From assembly GCA_021775775.1 (NCBI GenBank), contig JAJFHF010000245.1, positions 1 to 44,821 on the forward strand: a DNA stretch of 44,821 bases. Reading direction: 5' to 3'. Source of the stretch: Hyphomicrobiaceae bacterium (lineage in GTDB: Bacteria > Pseudomonadota > Alphaproteobacteria > Rhizobiales > HXMU1428-3). The position numbers and the translations under genes were made by a program. The notes beneath the pieces were generated by a model. That model saw only the letters and a list, made by a program, of their open reading frames with translations, searched no databases and was not told the origin of the DNA. Below are positions 14,710-24,500 of this stretch, piece by piece (the stretch's first letter is position 1; each line of letters starts with the position of its first letter).

Positions 14710-15063
14710 ATGAAAAAATCATTACTTATCATCGCGCTGGTCGCCGTTCTTGGCGGCGGTGCCATACTTACCTCAGTCAGTGCTGAGGATAATGCCAAAC
14801 CTGCTGCAACTGCCAGCACTGAGCAGAAAATGGTGACGTTAGATGTTCCGGGAATGTTCTGCCCAACATGCCCCTATACCGTGCGTAAAAGTCTTGAAAA
14901 AGTGTCTGGTGTGACGGAGGTGGAAACATCGAGCGAAACTAAAACAGCAGTCGTTAAATATGATCCTTCTAAAGTGGATATTGATGCGCTGATTGCCGCT
15001 ACCACAAATGTTGGCTACCCATCCACGGTACATAAATGTGAAGCTGATACAGAAGTTTGCTAA
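14710..15063 (+). CDS. merP: Periplasmic mercury-binding protein MerP
   Basis: A 117-residue secreted protein with a signal peptide (cleavage near SVSA-ED) and an HMA domain containing GMFCPTCPYTV (Cys51, Cys54), the mercury-binding loop. A spacer of about 14 residues rich in Ala and Thr separates signal and domain, longer than in classical MerP. A final CEADTEVC adds two cysteines at the C-terminus, which is unusual and may give extra metal binding. AAAGGAG precedes the start. Confidence 0.93.
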   Translation: MKKSLLIIALVAVLGGGAILTSVSAEDNAKPAATASTEQKMVTLDVPGMFCPTCPYTVRKSLEKVSGVTEVETSSETKTAVVKYDPSKVDIDALIAATTNVGYPSTVHKCEADTEVC

Positions 15064-15084
15064 CAGTTCATATAGGAGAAGACC

Positions 15085-16521
15085 ATGTCTGATTGCTGCG
15101 ATTCTAATAACACTCAAGAAAAAACAATCTCACCTGATTTGCTGGTAATCGGCGCGGGTTCCGGCGGGTTTTCTGCTGCCATTACCGCTGCTGAAAAAGG
15201 TGCAAACGTGGTTATCGCAGGTGTGGGTACGATTGGCGGTACATGCGTTAATTTTGGCTGTGTTCCTTCAAAAACCATGATTAGAGCAACCGAAACACTG
15301 CATCAGGCAAGCAAGGCTTCCCGTTTCGATGGGATTGAAGCCAGTGCCAAAATCACTGACTGGAAAGCGTTAGTAGCACAGAAACAAGCCTTGGTAGATG
15401 AATTGAGAGTGACAAAATATATTGATGTGCTGCCAGCCTACGAAAACGTGTCTTATGTAGAAGGACGGTCTGTTTTTACCGATGATGGGGTTATGGTAGG
15501 CGATACGCTCTACACTCCGCAAAAAACCATCATTGCGACCGGCTCAACAGCTTCACTGCCACCGATTGACGGTATGCTTAGTGTGCCTCACCTCACCAGC
15601 ACCACTGCATTAGAATTACAAAAACAACCAAAATCGCTGCTTATTATCGGTGGTGGGGTTATCGGCGTGGAATTAGGCCAGATGTTTGCCAGAGCCGGAA
15701 CAAAAGTAACAATTTGTTGCCGCAGTCGATTAGTGCCGGAAACCGAGCCGGAAATCAGTGAAGCATTAACTAAATATTTGCAAGAGGAAGGCGTTGATGT
15801 ATGTGCTGGAATTGGCTACCAGAAAATCGAAGAAATAGATGGCGGCATTCGCCTAACCCATGACAAAGATGGAGAAACCCGCACCATTGATGCCGAGCAG
15901 GTTTTAGTGACCACTGGACGCAAGCCCAATACAGCCAGTATGGGACTGGAAGAAAACGGCATAAAGCTGATTAAAAACGGTGGCATACAGGTGGGTGAAT
16001 ATATGCAAACCACCCGCGAAGATGTGTATGCAGTGGGTGATGTAACGGGTGCAGATATGTTTGTCTATATGGCTGCGTATGGTGGAAAACTGGCCGCGCT
16101 AAACGCCATAGATGGCAATAAAAATGCCTATGATAATGCCACTATGCCTTCGGTCATATTTACCGATCCACAAGTTGCCGGTGTTGGGCTAACCGAGGCG
16201 CAGGCAAAAGAGCAAGGCATGGATGTAAAGACCAGCACAATCACTCTTGATCATGTGCCGCGCTTTATCGCTGCTCGCGATACCAGAGGCTTAATTAAAT
16301 TGGTGGCTGACAGAAAAACCGACAAGTTACTCGGCGCACATATTTTAGCACCCGAAGCTGGAGATATAATACAAACAGTTGTTATTGCCTTAAAATCCCA
16401 AATGACGACCGAAGCACTGGCAAATACCATATTTCCATACCTAACAGGGGTTGAGGGGCTTAAACTCGCCGCCCAAACCTTCGATAAGGATGTCAGCAAA
16501 CTCTCCTGCTGCGCGGGGTAG
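15085..16521 (+). CDS. merA: Mercuric reductase MerA
   Basis: The 478-residue flavoprotein reduces Hg(II) to volatile Hg(0) with NADPH in the cytoplasm. It shows the FAD-binding VIGAGSGGFSAA, the redox-active GTCVNFGCVPSK (Cys54, Cys59), the NAD(P)H-binding IIGGGVIGVELG, the second FAD motif DVYAVGDVTG and the C-terminal vicinal Cys475-Cys476 (KLSCCAG) that delivers mercury. There is no N-terminal HMA domain; in its place is a short Cys-containing leader (SDCCDS). It follows merP by 21 bp and precedes the DUF3330 gene by 3 bp. Confidence 0.96.
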   Translation: MSDCCDSNNTQEKTISPDLLVIGAGSGGFSAAITAAEKGANVVIAGVGTIGGTCVNFGCVPSKTMIRATETLHQASKASRFDGIEASAKITDWKALVAQKQALVDELRVTKYIDVLPAYENVSYVEGRSVFTDDGVMVGDTLYTPQKTIIATGSTASLPPIDGMLSVPHLTSTTALELQKQPKSLLIIGGGVIGVELGQMFARAGTKVTICCRSRLVPETEPEISEALTKYLQEEGVDVCAGIGYQKIEEIDGGIRLTHDKDGETRTIDAEQVLVTTGRKPNTASMGLEENGIKLIKNGGIQVGEYMQTTREDVYAVGDVTGADMFVYMAAYGGKLAALNAIDGNKNAYDNATMPSVIFTDPQVAGVGLTEAQAKEQGMDVKTSTITLDHVPRFIAARDTRGLIKLVADRKTDKLLGAHILAPEAGDIIQTVVIALKSQMTTEALANTIFPYLTGVEGLKLAAQTFDKDVSKLSCCAG

Positions 16522-16524
16522 ATT

Positions 16525-16713
16525 ATGGAGAAGAAAGAAACATCAACCCTATCTTGCGAACAATGCTGTGCTCTCATTGCCCCTTCCAGCAGCCCCGGCA
16601 TTACATCGGAAGTTGATGACTACGTACACCATTTCTGCGCACCAGAATGTTATGCAAAATGGAAAGAACGTAAAGATTGCTGCGCAGACGACTCAAAATC
16701 TCAGGGCACATAA
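16525..16713 (+). CDS. DUF3330-like mer-operon protein
   Basis: A 62-residue cytoplasmic protein with the pattern of the small DUF3330 proteins found in mer operons: SCEQCCALI near the N-terminus and DYVHHFCAPECYAKWK in the middle, with CC near the C-terminus. Paired cysteines suggest a small treble-clef or TRASH-like metal-binding fold. It starts 3 bp after merA, so it is cotranscribed. A metal-handling role is inferred from context. Confidence 0.8.
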   Translation: MEKKETSTLSCEQCCALIAPSSSPGITSEVDDYVHHFCAPECYAKWKERKDCCADDSKSQGT

Positions 16714-16837
16714 AAATATTGAGGTTGTTAAAACCTTGAGCGTCACTACCTGCAACATCACTCACAAATGAATATCTGTTTATTGGGTGTAAGATTGTGC
16801 TCAATGCCTTATAAAGAATATTTGAAGTTTTAGCATC

Positions 16838-16869
16838 ATCGTCTATCTTAGATGGGGCGATTTTATATT
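16838..16869 (+). terminator. Probable terminator of the mer operon
   Basis: ATCGTCTATC (16838-16847) pairs with GATGGGGCGAT (16851-16861) around a TTA loop, with G-T pairs and one bulge, followed by a T-rich TTTATATTT. It lies between the mer genes and the next cargo unit. Confidence 0.5.
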
Positions 16870-16889
16870 TGAAAATAAAGGTTTAGTTT

Positions 16890-17084
16890 ATGAGTGAGGA
16901 AGAAGAAAGCACCACATCAAGCGAAATAGGCAACGTATCCGACAGGGTGTTGGATGTCTTTGTAAACAAGTTGGAATCTGAGGAAGAATATGCCGAGGTT
17001 GCAGGGCGCTTAAAAGATGTTGTATTTAACGATAAAGTTTCAGAAAAAGCGCTCCGCACAGCCCTGTTTGGTGAGGAAGAATAA
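16890..17084 (+). CDS. Small acidic protein paired with the SMC-like ATPase
   Basis: A 64-residue, strongly acidic protein starting with SEEEESTTSSE and ending FGEEE, with a helical middle (VSDRVLDVFVNKLESEEEYA and a following AGRLKDVVF). No family is recognised. Its last base is the first base of the ATPase gene, so the two are translationally coupled and probably act as a pair. It could be a regulator, inhibitor or adaptor of the ATPase. Confidence 0.7.
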   Translation: MSEEEESTTSSEIGNVSDRVLDVFVNKLESEEEYAEVAGRLKDVVFNDKVSEKALRTALFGEEE

Positions 17085-19537
17085 TGATCCGAATCAAGCA
17101 ACTCATCATTCAAGAATTCCGAGGTATTCGTAACCTCACCTTTGATATGAACGGTGATAACTTTGCCGTGTGTGGGCCGAATGGAACAGGCAAAAGCGGA
17201 ATTGTAGATTCCATCGAATTTGCACTTACTGGTAATGTTTCCCGGTTAGCCGGTGAAGGAACAGGCAATCTATCCGTCAAAGACCATGGCCCTCACGTTG
17301 ATTGTACAGACCCTGAAAATGCCAGTGTTACCTTGACATTTGAAATAGTTGCCAGTGGGAAAGAAGCCACCGTTCATAGAACAGTAAAAAATGTTAGAAA
17401 GCCAAAAATCACCCCGGCAGATGCAGATGTGGTGGAAGCCCTAGCTCATATTGAAGCCCATCCGGAATTCGTTCTCTCGCGCCGTGAGTTGATCAAATAT
17501 GTGCTGTCAAATCCGGGTGATCGAGCAAAAGAAGTGCAGGCATTATTGCGGTTAGATAAACTGGAATCCCTGCGCACCAATTTTCAGAAAATTGCCAATG
17601 CTGAAAAGCGAGGTGAAAAACCTCTGGAGAACCAAAAACAAATAGCCAGAAATTCACTCGTTGAAGCACTTGGAATAGCCCAGCTTAATGAGAGCGAGAT
17701 ATTGCAGCAGATCAATGTCCGAAGAGAAATACTTGGTTTGCCTAAAATTGAGAAACTGGAGGCGAGTACATCTTTTAAAGATGGGTTGGCCACGATGGGG
17801 GATGGCATTGCTAAATCACGCATTGCAAAAGCTCAGGCGCTGACTGACATAACAGGTTTAGAGGAAAAGCTGGAAGAATTACTGGCGGATGATTTTGGCA
17901 CAAAACACGCCACTGCTTTAAAAGAAGTATCGGATTTGGCAGCTGATCCGATGGTGGATAAAGCGGCATCACATAAGCAAATGTTGGATGTGGCTTTAGC
18001 CATTTTTGACGATCAGGAATGTCCTGTCTGTGAAACGGAGTGGGAGCCGGAAGAATTCAAAAACATTGTTCAGGCCAAGTTGAGTCATTTAGAAACAATC
18101 AAACAACAGCAGGCTGAATTAGAAAAAACCATCGCTCCGGTTGCTACTACCATTGAAGAGCTAGTTGCTCATATTACGACCGTGGCAAAATATGGGCCAT
18201 TACTTCCCGCCGCCATAGAGGTCACAGCGCTTACCAATTATCAAAACACATTAAGTCTGATCAGCACCAAGCTACGCAAATTGTTTCCTCTGTCTGATAG
18301 CCAATCCGCATTGGAAGAAGTATTTGCACCCGCCGAAGATATCACCGCTCTGATTGAAAGCATAAAGGTGGCCATTACAGCACTTCCAGAACCTTCCACT
18401 CAAGATGCGGCGCGGGAATACCTGATTGTTGCTCAGGAGCGCATGGAAGCCTATCGTGCTGCCTCAGCGCTGCTTAAAGCATGCCAGTCCCGCATCAAAA
18501 TCGCTGACAAAGTACATGAAACCTATGGTGATGTGATGACGATAGAGCTGGAGAATGTGTATGCCAGCGTAGAAAAAACCTTCCGCAATCTCTATCGCAT
18601 CATCAATGCCGAAGATGAAAGCGCCTTTGAAGCTAAATTAACGCCATCAATGGGTCGCCTTGGCTTTGATGTTGATTTTTATGGGCGTGGCTATTTTCCG
18701 CCCGGTGCTTTTCATAGTGAAGGGCACCAAGACAGCATGGGCTTATGCCTTTACCTCGCGCTAATGCAGCATTTGCTATCAGGAAAATTCACTTTTGCCG
18801 TGTTAGATGATGTGCTGATGTCGGTGGATGCGGGGCATAGGAGAGAAGTTTGCACGCTGTTAAAACAAAAATTCCCGGACACACAATTCATGCTCACCAC
18901 CCATGATGATATTTGGCTGCGACACATGAAAACCGCTGGTTTAATTAAGCGCAACGGTTTTGTGCATTTTAGAACATGGAGTGTGGATGTTGGCCCAACC
19001 GAGTGGGATGATAGGGATGTTTGGCGGGAAATAGATGACCATTTATCCAAGAATAATGTAAGGGACGCAGCAAGCCTTCTGCGGCATTATCTGGAATATC
19101 TCTCTAAAGAGATTTGCCACCGATTAAGAGCTCAAGTGGTGTTTCGGGGGGATGCTCAATATTCGCTCGGTGATTTGCTTCCACCGGGAGTAAAAAGATT
19201 GAGAGATTTTCTAAAAGAGGGAATTAAAGCTGCTGAATCGTGGGAGCAAAACGACAAAAAAGAGTCGATAGAAAAGCTGCTGAAATCACTTAATGATGCT
19301 GCTCAAGCATCCGAAGTCGAGCAATGGCAAATCAACACGGCCATTCATTACAATGAGTGGGAGAATCTGAATAAAAGGGATTTTGAGCCGGTCGTGGAAG
19401 CATTCAAGGCGCTTAACAGCATCTTTGAATGTGACACCTGTGAAGAGCTGCTTTATGTATCACCGGAGCGAGGCAAAAAAGAAGCAGTGCGCTGTGGGTG
19501 TGGCTCTATCAATGTAAATCTTATTAAGAAGAGCTAA
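17084..19537 (+). CDS. SMC/Rad50/RecF-like ATPase, candidate defence protein
   Basis: The 817-residue protein has a split ABC-type ATPase: Walker A GPNGTGKS (31-38), signature-like SEGHQDSMGL (545-554), Walker B FAVLDDVLMSVD (571-582) and H-loop TTHDD (605-609). The middle is coiled coil with CPVC (313-316), which resembles a Rad50 zinc hook although only about 275 residues of coil lie on its N-terminal side. Beyond the ATPase a domain of about 170 residues ends in a zinc ribbon (CDTC 783-786, CGC 804-806). No nuclease motif is evident. The gene sits in prophage cargo with a coupled small acidic gene and converges on the lysis genes. DNA sensing in anti-phage defence is inferred. Confidence 0.8.
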   Translation: MIRIKQLIIQEFRGIRNLTFDMNGDNFAVCGPNGTGKSGIVDSIEFALTGNVSRLAGEGTGNLSVKDHGPHVDCTDPENASVTLTFEIVASGKEATVHRTVKNVRKPKITPADADVVEALAHIEAHPEFVLSRRELIKYVLSNPGDRAKEVQALLRLDKLESLRTNFQKIANAEKRGEKPLENQKQIARNSLVEALGIAQLNESEILQQINVRREILGLPKIEKLEASTSFKDGLATMGDGIAKSRIAKAQALTDITGLEEKLEELLADDFGTKHATALKEVSDLAADPMVDKAASHKQMLDVALAIFDDQECPVCETEWEPEEFKNIVQAKLSHLETIKQQQAELEKTIAPVATTIEELVAHITTVAKYGPLLPAAIEVTALTNYQNTLSLISTKLRKLFPLSDSQSALEEVFAPAEDITALIESIKVAITALPEPSTQDAAREYLIVAQERMEAYRAASALLKACQSRIKIADKVHETYGDVMTIELENVYASVEKTFRNLYRIINAEDESAFEAKLTPSMGRLGFDVDFYGRGYFPPGAFHSEGHQDSMGLCLYLALMQHLLSGKFTFAVLDDVLMSVDAGHRREVCTLLKQKFPDTQFMLTTHDDIWLRHMKTAGLIKRNGFVHFRTWSVDVGPTEWDDRDVWREIDDHLSKNNVRDAASLLRHYLEYLSKEICHRLRAQVVFRGDAQYSLGDLLPPGVKRLRDFLKEGIKAAESWEQNDKKESIEKLLKSLNDAAQASEVEQWQINTAIHYNEWENLNKRDFEPVVEAFKALNSIFECDTCEELLYVSPERGKKEAVRCGCGSINVNLIKKS

Positions 19538-19974
19538 GTTTGATACAATTCTGCCTCTGCAGATCGGCGGCGTACTAACCCTTTCAGCTTACGGCCACCA
19601 GCCCATATCCAGCGCATGAATTCTTGTGGCACTTCGTCATGCTCCTCACGGTTGATTTTTCGGCGAAGAGTAGAACGCTGTAATGCACCAGAACCAAGAT
19701 TGAAGGTAAAGGATACCAGGGCATCAAACTGTCCATCGGTGAGAGGAACACGAATTAATCGTAACACCCCATTTTCTGCAGCCCACACATCTTTTGCTAA
19801 TAACGCTTCTGCCGCAGATTCACTAATCCCATTTTCGAACATTTTATGCTCACCTTTACGGATTAGGTGACCATACCCAATAGTAGGTAATCCGGCGGCA
19901 TCTAGGTATATTTCTGGTTCAAACCCTTCAAACTGCTTTATCAGGCGCAGTCCATCCTGTGTGATGTGTCTCAT
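19534..19974 (-). CDS. Phage endolysin, T4-type lysozyme (GH24)
   Basis: The 146-residue enzyme would cleave peptidoglycan at the end of the lytic cycle. It has the GH24 catalytic triad: Glu16 (QFEGF), Asp25 (YLDAAG) and Thr31 (PTIGYGH). Start 19974 overlaps the upstream membrane-protein stop (ATGA); a longer open frame to 20079 is not used because it lacks a binding site and only overlaps that gene. There is no signal peptide or membrane anchor, so release needs a holin. Its stop overlaps the convergent ATPase gene by 4 bp. Confidence 0.92.
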   Translation of the reverse strand: MRHITQDGLRLIKQFEGFEPEIYLDAAGLPTIGYGHLIRKGEHKMFENGISESAAEALLAKDVWAAENGVLRLIRVPLTDGQFDALVSFTFNLGSGALQRSTLRRKINREEHDEVPQEFMRWIWAGGRKLKGLVRRRSAEAELYQT

Positions 19975-20420
19975 TTTCCACTCCGCACCTTGCTCATGGC
20001 ACGTTGGCCGAAGTAGAAGCTGATAATGCCAGCAAAGATTGCCTGGTCTTCCACCGACCATAAGGCAGTAATTTGCCATGGCAGTGGGTCAACCAAATCA
20101 ACCATAGCAAACTGCATGCATTTGATGACGAAATACAAAAGGAAAAAAGAGTAAGCCAGCACTGGTCGTACCGTGCCATTTAGAGCATCCACCCATTTGA
20201 TGCCGGAATAGTAGGTTTTGTATAATGCCCTAGACTCAGAGATATCTGCCTGAGCATTGATTTCTTCCAGCCGCTGTTGATGACCTTGTGCTGCCTGCGC
20301 CATCTGCATTTCCAGAATGGTCAGCTCGTGCTTGCGGTCTGCAGCATCGCGCCAGATTTTCAACAGGTCGGGAAATGCCGCACTGATGAAGCCTATAAGT
20401 GATCCAAGTAATGTAACCAT
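19971..20420 (-). CDS. Phage membrane protein, probable holin
   Basis: A 149-residue protein with a hydrophobic N-terminal segment (LLGSLIGFISAAFPDLL), a charged central helix (KHELTILEMQMAQAAQ) and two C-terminal transmembrane helices (PVLAYSFFLLYFVIKCMQF and IFAGIISFYFGQRA). Its position directly before the endolysin and overlapping it supports a role in lysis. The family resembles membrane proteins of alphaproteobacterial phages. Holin activity is inferred from location and topology. Confidence 0.7.
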   Translation of the reverse strand: MVTLLGSLIGFISAAFPDLLKIWRDAADRKHELTILEMQMAQAAQGHQQRLEEINAQADISESRALYKTYYSGIKWVDALNGTVRPVLAYSFFLLYFVIKCMQFAMVDLVDPLPWQITALWSVEDQAIFAGIISFYFGQRAMSKVRSGK

Positions 20421-20422
20421 GA

Positions 20423-20602
20423 TTAACCTCCACTAATAAATGTTAGTTTGATGATGATTCCCACCAGACCGGTGATGATCATCGTTCCCCACCACCAGAG
20501 AATTTTCTCAATGCGTGCCAACCTGCTTTCCAGCGACTTGTATCGCTCCTGGCAGACAGCAACGTGTGTGGGCAGGCTGTTAGTTTCGTTTTCTGTATTC
20601 AT
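20423..20602 (-). CDS. Small coiled-coil/transmembrane protein, XhlA-like
   Basis: A 59-residue protein: a short polar N-terminus, a coiled-coil-like helix (ERYKSLESRLARIEKIL) and one C-terminal transmembrane helix (WGTMIITGLVGIIIKLTFI). This layout matches haemolysin XhlA-type phage proteins that help lysis. The ATG at 20602 has GGAGG next to it; five extra upstream codons are excluded. It ends 2 bp before the holin-like gene. Confidence 0.7.
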   Translation of the reverse strand: MNTENETNSLPTHVAVCQERYKSLESRLARIEKILWWWGTMIITGLVGIIIKLTFISGG

Positions 20603-20616
20603 CTTTCCTCCAGGCA

Positions 20617-20640
20617 TAAAAAACCCGCTCAGTGGCGGGT
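20617..20640 (-). terminator. Intrinsic terminator before the lysis genes
   Basis: On the minus strand ACCCGC-CACTGA-GCGGGT is followed by TTTTT. It lies 15 bp upstream of the XhlA-like start, so it would end or attenuate transcription from the tail genes before the lysis cassette. Confidence 0.75.
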
Positions 20641-20663
20641 CATATTGGCTATTGTTGTTTTGT

Positions 20664-20807
20664 TTATTTTGGGTTGGTGCTCTTAAATAACGTCAGCATG
20701 AACAGCGTGGCGAACCCACTGGCCAGCAAATAATACCAGCCCAGCCCCCAGATCAGCAGGCCGGTCATGATAGTGCATGCACAAATAAAAACGGTTTCCA
20801 TTGTCAT
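20664..20807 (-). CDS. Small membrane protein (47 aa)
   Basis: The start ATG overlaps the stop of the DUF2793 gene (TAATG) and GGGAG precedes it. The product has two hydrophobic stretches (VFICACTIMTGLLIWGLGW and YYLLASGFATLFMLTLF) and a short tail (KSTNPK). Its place beside the lysis genes suggests a holin or antiholin-like role, but no family is recognised. Confidence 0.6.
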   Translation of the reverse strand: MTMETVFICACTIMTGLLIWGLGWYYLLASGFATLFMLTLFKSTNPK

Positions 20808-21514
20808 TACTCCCAAGGCCACGGCCCTTTTGGTTTAAAATACTGCATAGTCGTGCGGATCACGCCTCCGGTGAAATCGCTGCCATTGGCGGTCAGGCGC
20901 ACTGCCGTATCTGAATAAAAAGCGGTTGGGCCAATGATGCCAATGTTAGTGGAATCCAACCCAACACCGATAGAGCCACCGAATTTGCTGGTTTCACCGC
21001 TGATTCCCACATCAAAGGAACTCGCGCCGGTCACAGCAGTTAGCACGCGCACATTCACGGTCAGAAGGATAGATCGGTTAGGAATGGTGATGGTGGTATC
21101 CTTAAAGGCACCAGAATCCACCGTCACATCTTCCTGCTGATGACCGACACGCAGATATTCGCCGGTGTCTTTCATGATCAGGCCGAATGCCACCCAGCCG
21201 GAGCCGTCATAGGCCATGCGGGTATCCAGCGATTCCACCACTGCATCCATCCATTTGAACGGGGTATAGAATACCCACCCACTGGTGAGATATTGCGCCA
21301 GCTTGTTATCCTCACCGGAAAAATCACCGCTGCCGCTAGTGCCTACAATATACAGATCACCCACGGCAGGGCTACCTGGCGGTGCGTTGGCAATATCAGC
21401 TACCACTGGTGTTACAAATGCATCAAGACGGTTCAGCCCATCATTATGCGTCACTTCTTTTTGGGCCTGCGCCGTGACAATATACGGCAGGCCCAGCCTT
21501 CCGGTTGAGGACAT
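20807..21514 (-). CDS. DUF2793 tail-fibre-like protein
   Basis: This 235-residue protein opens with the DUF2793 signature (STGRLGLPYIVTAQAQKEVT then HNDGLNRLDAFV), found in alphaproteobacterial phage and gene-transfer-agent-associated proteins at the tail end. The C-terminal part is beta-rich. Start 21514 has GGAGA seven bases upstream; an in-frame TTG four codons earlier is rejected. It follows the baseplate protein gene and may be a fibre or host-contact component. Confidence 0.8.
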   Translation of the reverse strand: MSSTGRLGLPYIVTAQAQKEVTHNDGLNRLDAFVTPVVADIANAPPGSPAVGDLYIVGTSGSGDFSGEDNKLAQYLTSGWVFYTPFKWMDAVVESLDTRMAYDGSGWVAFGLIMKDTGEYLRVGHQQEDVTVDSGAFKDTTITIPNRSILLTVNVRVLTAVTGASSFDVGISGETSKFGGSIGVGLDSTNIGIIGPTAFYSDTAVRLTANGSDFTGGVIRTTMQYFKPKGPWPWE

Positions 21515-21536
21515 AACTTTCTCCAATTAGATTTGA

Positions 21537-24500
21537 TTAAACGGTAGCTTCTACCGCGTATCCACGACCAATAATCGCTGACATTTGGTAAATCTTCATA
21601 TCCACGCTGCTTTGTGGTGAGCCAAAATCGGTGGTTTGATCAGCGGCACTGTAGCTGGCAGTCACACTGGTCACTTCAATGGTACGCACCACATTACCAC
21701 CATCGAGGATATCCACTTCGTAAAGCTCGGATTCTTCACCCAGCGGAATGCCAACACCATCGCGCCACTCGCTATCCACGCGGGAACGGCGTATCCAGTT
21801 GATGGTAAGGTTGCTGCTACCATCGCGGCTGCCTTTCACATGCACCGGTGCAAATGGTTTGAGATTGCGTCCGGTGTAAGTAAAGGCTTCTTCATCGGTG
21901 GTGGTCAACGTGTTGCCTACACTCACGGCTTTATAATATAGCTCACGGCCAATCAGATTATTAGCAATCGCCGTGGTATAGAGTGCCGGAGTGATTAGCA
22001 CGAAGCGATCACCCACCGCATGGCCAGCAATTGCCCATTCCGTACCTTGGCGGCCACGCAGCAGCTTGGTGAGCTTATAGGTGCTTTCACCAATCAACTC
22101 GGCATTTTGAAATTGCACCAGCTCGTCACCAATTAATGCAGCATTCGCACCGTTAAGCACACCCAACTCACTGATAGAAGCCAAACTGCCGGAGGTCAGG
22201 ATAACTTCCACTTCGTTAATATTATCCCATGTTTCAAAAGGGCCAGCTGGCAAATTAGTGATGATCGCACCAAAGGTGGCTGCACCATCCAAGCCAGCAA
22301 GCAAGTTGAACGTATTACCACCGGCATCTCCACCATCATCGGAACGATAGACCGCCGAGCCGTTCCAGTTCGGCCCATCGGCTGCCACGCCAATGCGGAG
22401 CAAGCCTTGATTCGGTACGGTATCGGTCGGCAATGGCGGTGCATCCACAAATTTCACCAGCGTACCTGGTACCAGCACCGGTGGCTCAACATTGCTGCTG
22501 GTTTCGCCAGGCGGCGTGTAAAAATCGTAGCTGCTGATATCTTCCGCCACGGCATTTATCTTCATTACGCCATTGGCTTCCATATCGGTTTTCACCACCC
22601 GCATTTCGTGCGCCACGTTGTTGACGGTCACCGTAATCACATCGGTCGGCTCGATGCGGACATATTTTGGAGGAAGCCTCAGCTGAAAGCTGGTGCGTTC
22701 CTTCCATGTGCCATAAAGCGTAATATCGGATATTTGCTTGGCCAGCGTTGCTCCCATCACAATCGGTAGGCTCATGGTTACCTGATCCACCGCACGCACC
22801 ACCTGACGCTGTGAGGTTTGGGTTACCGGATCATAATTAAATGGCCGATCCAGATAGGTAACATTCACCCGCTGCGGCAGCTCCAACTCCTGTGCGTAGG
22901 CAATTTCCAATACATCCTGCACACCTTTTTTCTTGGATGGAATGAGATCATCTTCCGGCACAGCCTTTACTGATTCATTCCCACGCGGTACGCATTTGAG
23001 GATGCCATCGCTTTCCACGATATCGAAGAAATACGAAGTGGTGAGATATTCTATCGCATTTCGTACCGTTATGGGACGGTCGAGAATAAAACCCTCCACC
23101 GTATCTGTCAGGCGAGTGACATCGTAATCACTGGCGGTCAACCCCGCTGCCTGCAGCAATTCAGCTACAATAGCACCCAGCGTGGAATTACCCAGCTTGC
23201 CCTGTACCCAATGACCGGTAGCCCAGAGAATAGAATCCTGCCACACGCCTTCCAGATCTGGCCAAAACGAAAACGGCCTGGCATCCCACGTCCAGATGAA
23301 TCGGCGTGGTACCAGATCTGAATTGCCAGCCTCTAAATTGCGCTCTTCCAGATAATCCAGCGTGGCATTGAGTGCTTCACGCTGTGCCTGAAAATCAATG
23401 CGACCCTTACTGCCACGCGGATAAAAACTCTCGCTCGATGTAGGATCAAAAAACACATTCGGCTGATTGGCTGCACCATCCACGCTGGGGAAACCAAACT
23501 CAGTAAACCACACCGGCTTCATTTTGGCAGTCCAGCTGGTGGTACTCATATCCGGATTGGTATGCGTGTTAGCCCACCAATATTCCAGATTCTTCCATGC
23601 ATAGGTAGGATCACCACCGTAACTGGTCAGGCCGGTGCGGTTGACTGAATCAGCATAGAAATAATCCCAGCCTTCGCCTTCTTCCCAATATTGCTTGATG
23701 GTATCTTCATCAATTTGGATCTGTGGCAGATCTGGCGTGATAGGAAAGTAGCTATCAATTCCCACAAAATCGATGTTGCTGGAAGCCCATAGCGGATCAA
23801 GGTTAAACCAGCCATCGGTGCTATGATATTCACTCCAATCCGCAGCGTAGGTAACATCAACACCACTGCCCACCGCCGTTTTCACCGTAGCCGCCAACGA
23901 TACCAGTTGATTGACCGCAGGGTAATTGCCTGGCGTATCGGTAAAGCTGGTCATGCCCACCAGCTCAGAGCCGATAACAATGGCATTAATATCGTTTTTC
24001 AGCAGATTGGCATAATGAGTGATAAACGCATTATAGCCATCGGTTTTAGTAAACCAGTTATTTGCATCAGTAGCATTGGCGGGAACAATGCGTCCACGCC
24101 ATGGCTTGGGATCGGGAGTAATCTGATCCACAAACGGCATAGGATAGAGCATTACGTTTAAGCCACGGCTCTGCAATTCCTGACAGATCTGCAGCACCGT
24201 TGCATCGGAAGGCGTACCGCCATAAGTTGGTGTTTCCGGATCGAAAAATAATACTTTCTGCGCTGTGGAGCGTGTTAAGCCTGCCACCGCCCAATCAGAA
24301 GGTAGCACCTGTGTCGTTCCTTGAAATTCTACCTTGGGAATAATAGTGCAATTTCCAGCATCCACATCGGTAGCAAACCATGTCACTACCACCGCGACCC
24401 ATTCAATATTTGGCAACACATTCAATAGTTGATCAATGGCTACCTGTACATCAGCCTTGCCATCGTAGTTATGCATATTGATGTAGCTCTTGTCGCCGGA

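Noticed and set aside
6807-19537. Cargo as a transposon inserted in the prophage
   Set aside because: No transposase, terminal inverted repeat or target duplication was recognised; it may be old recombination.
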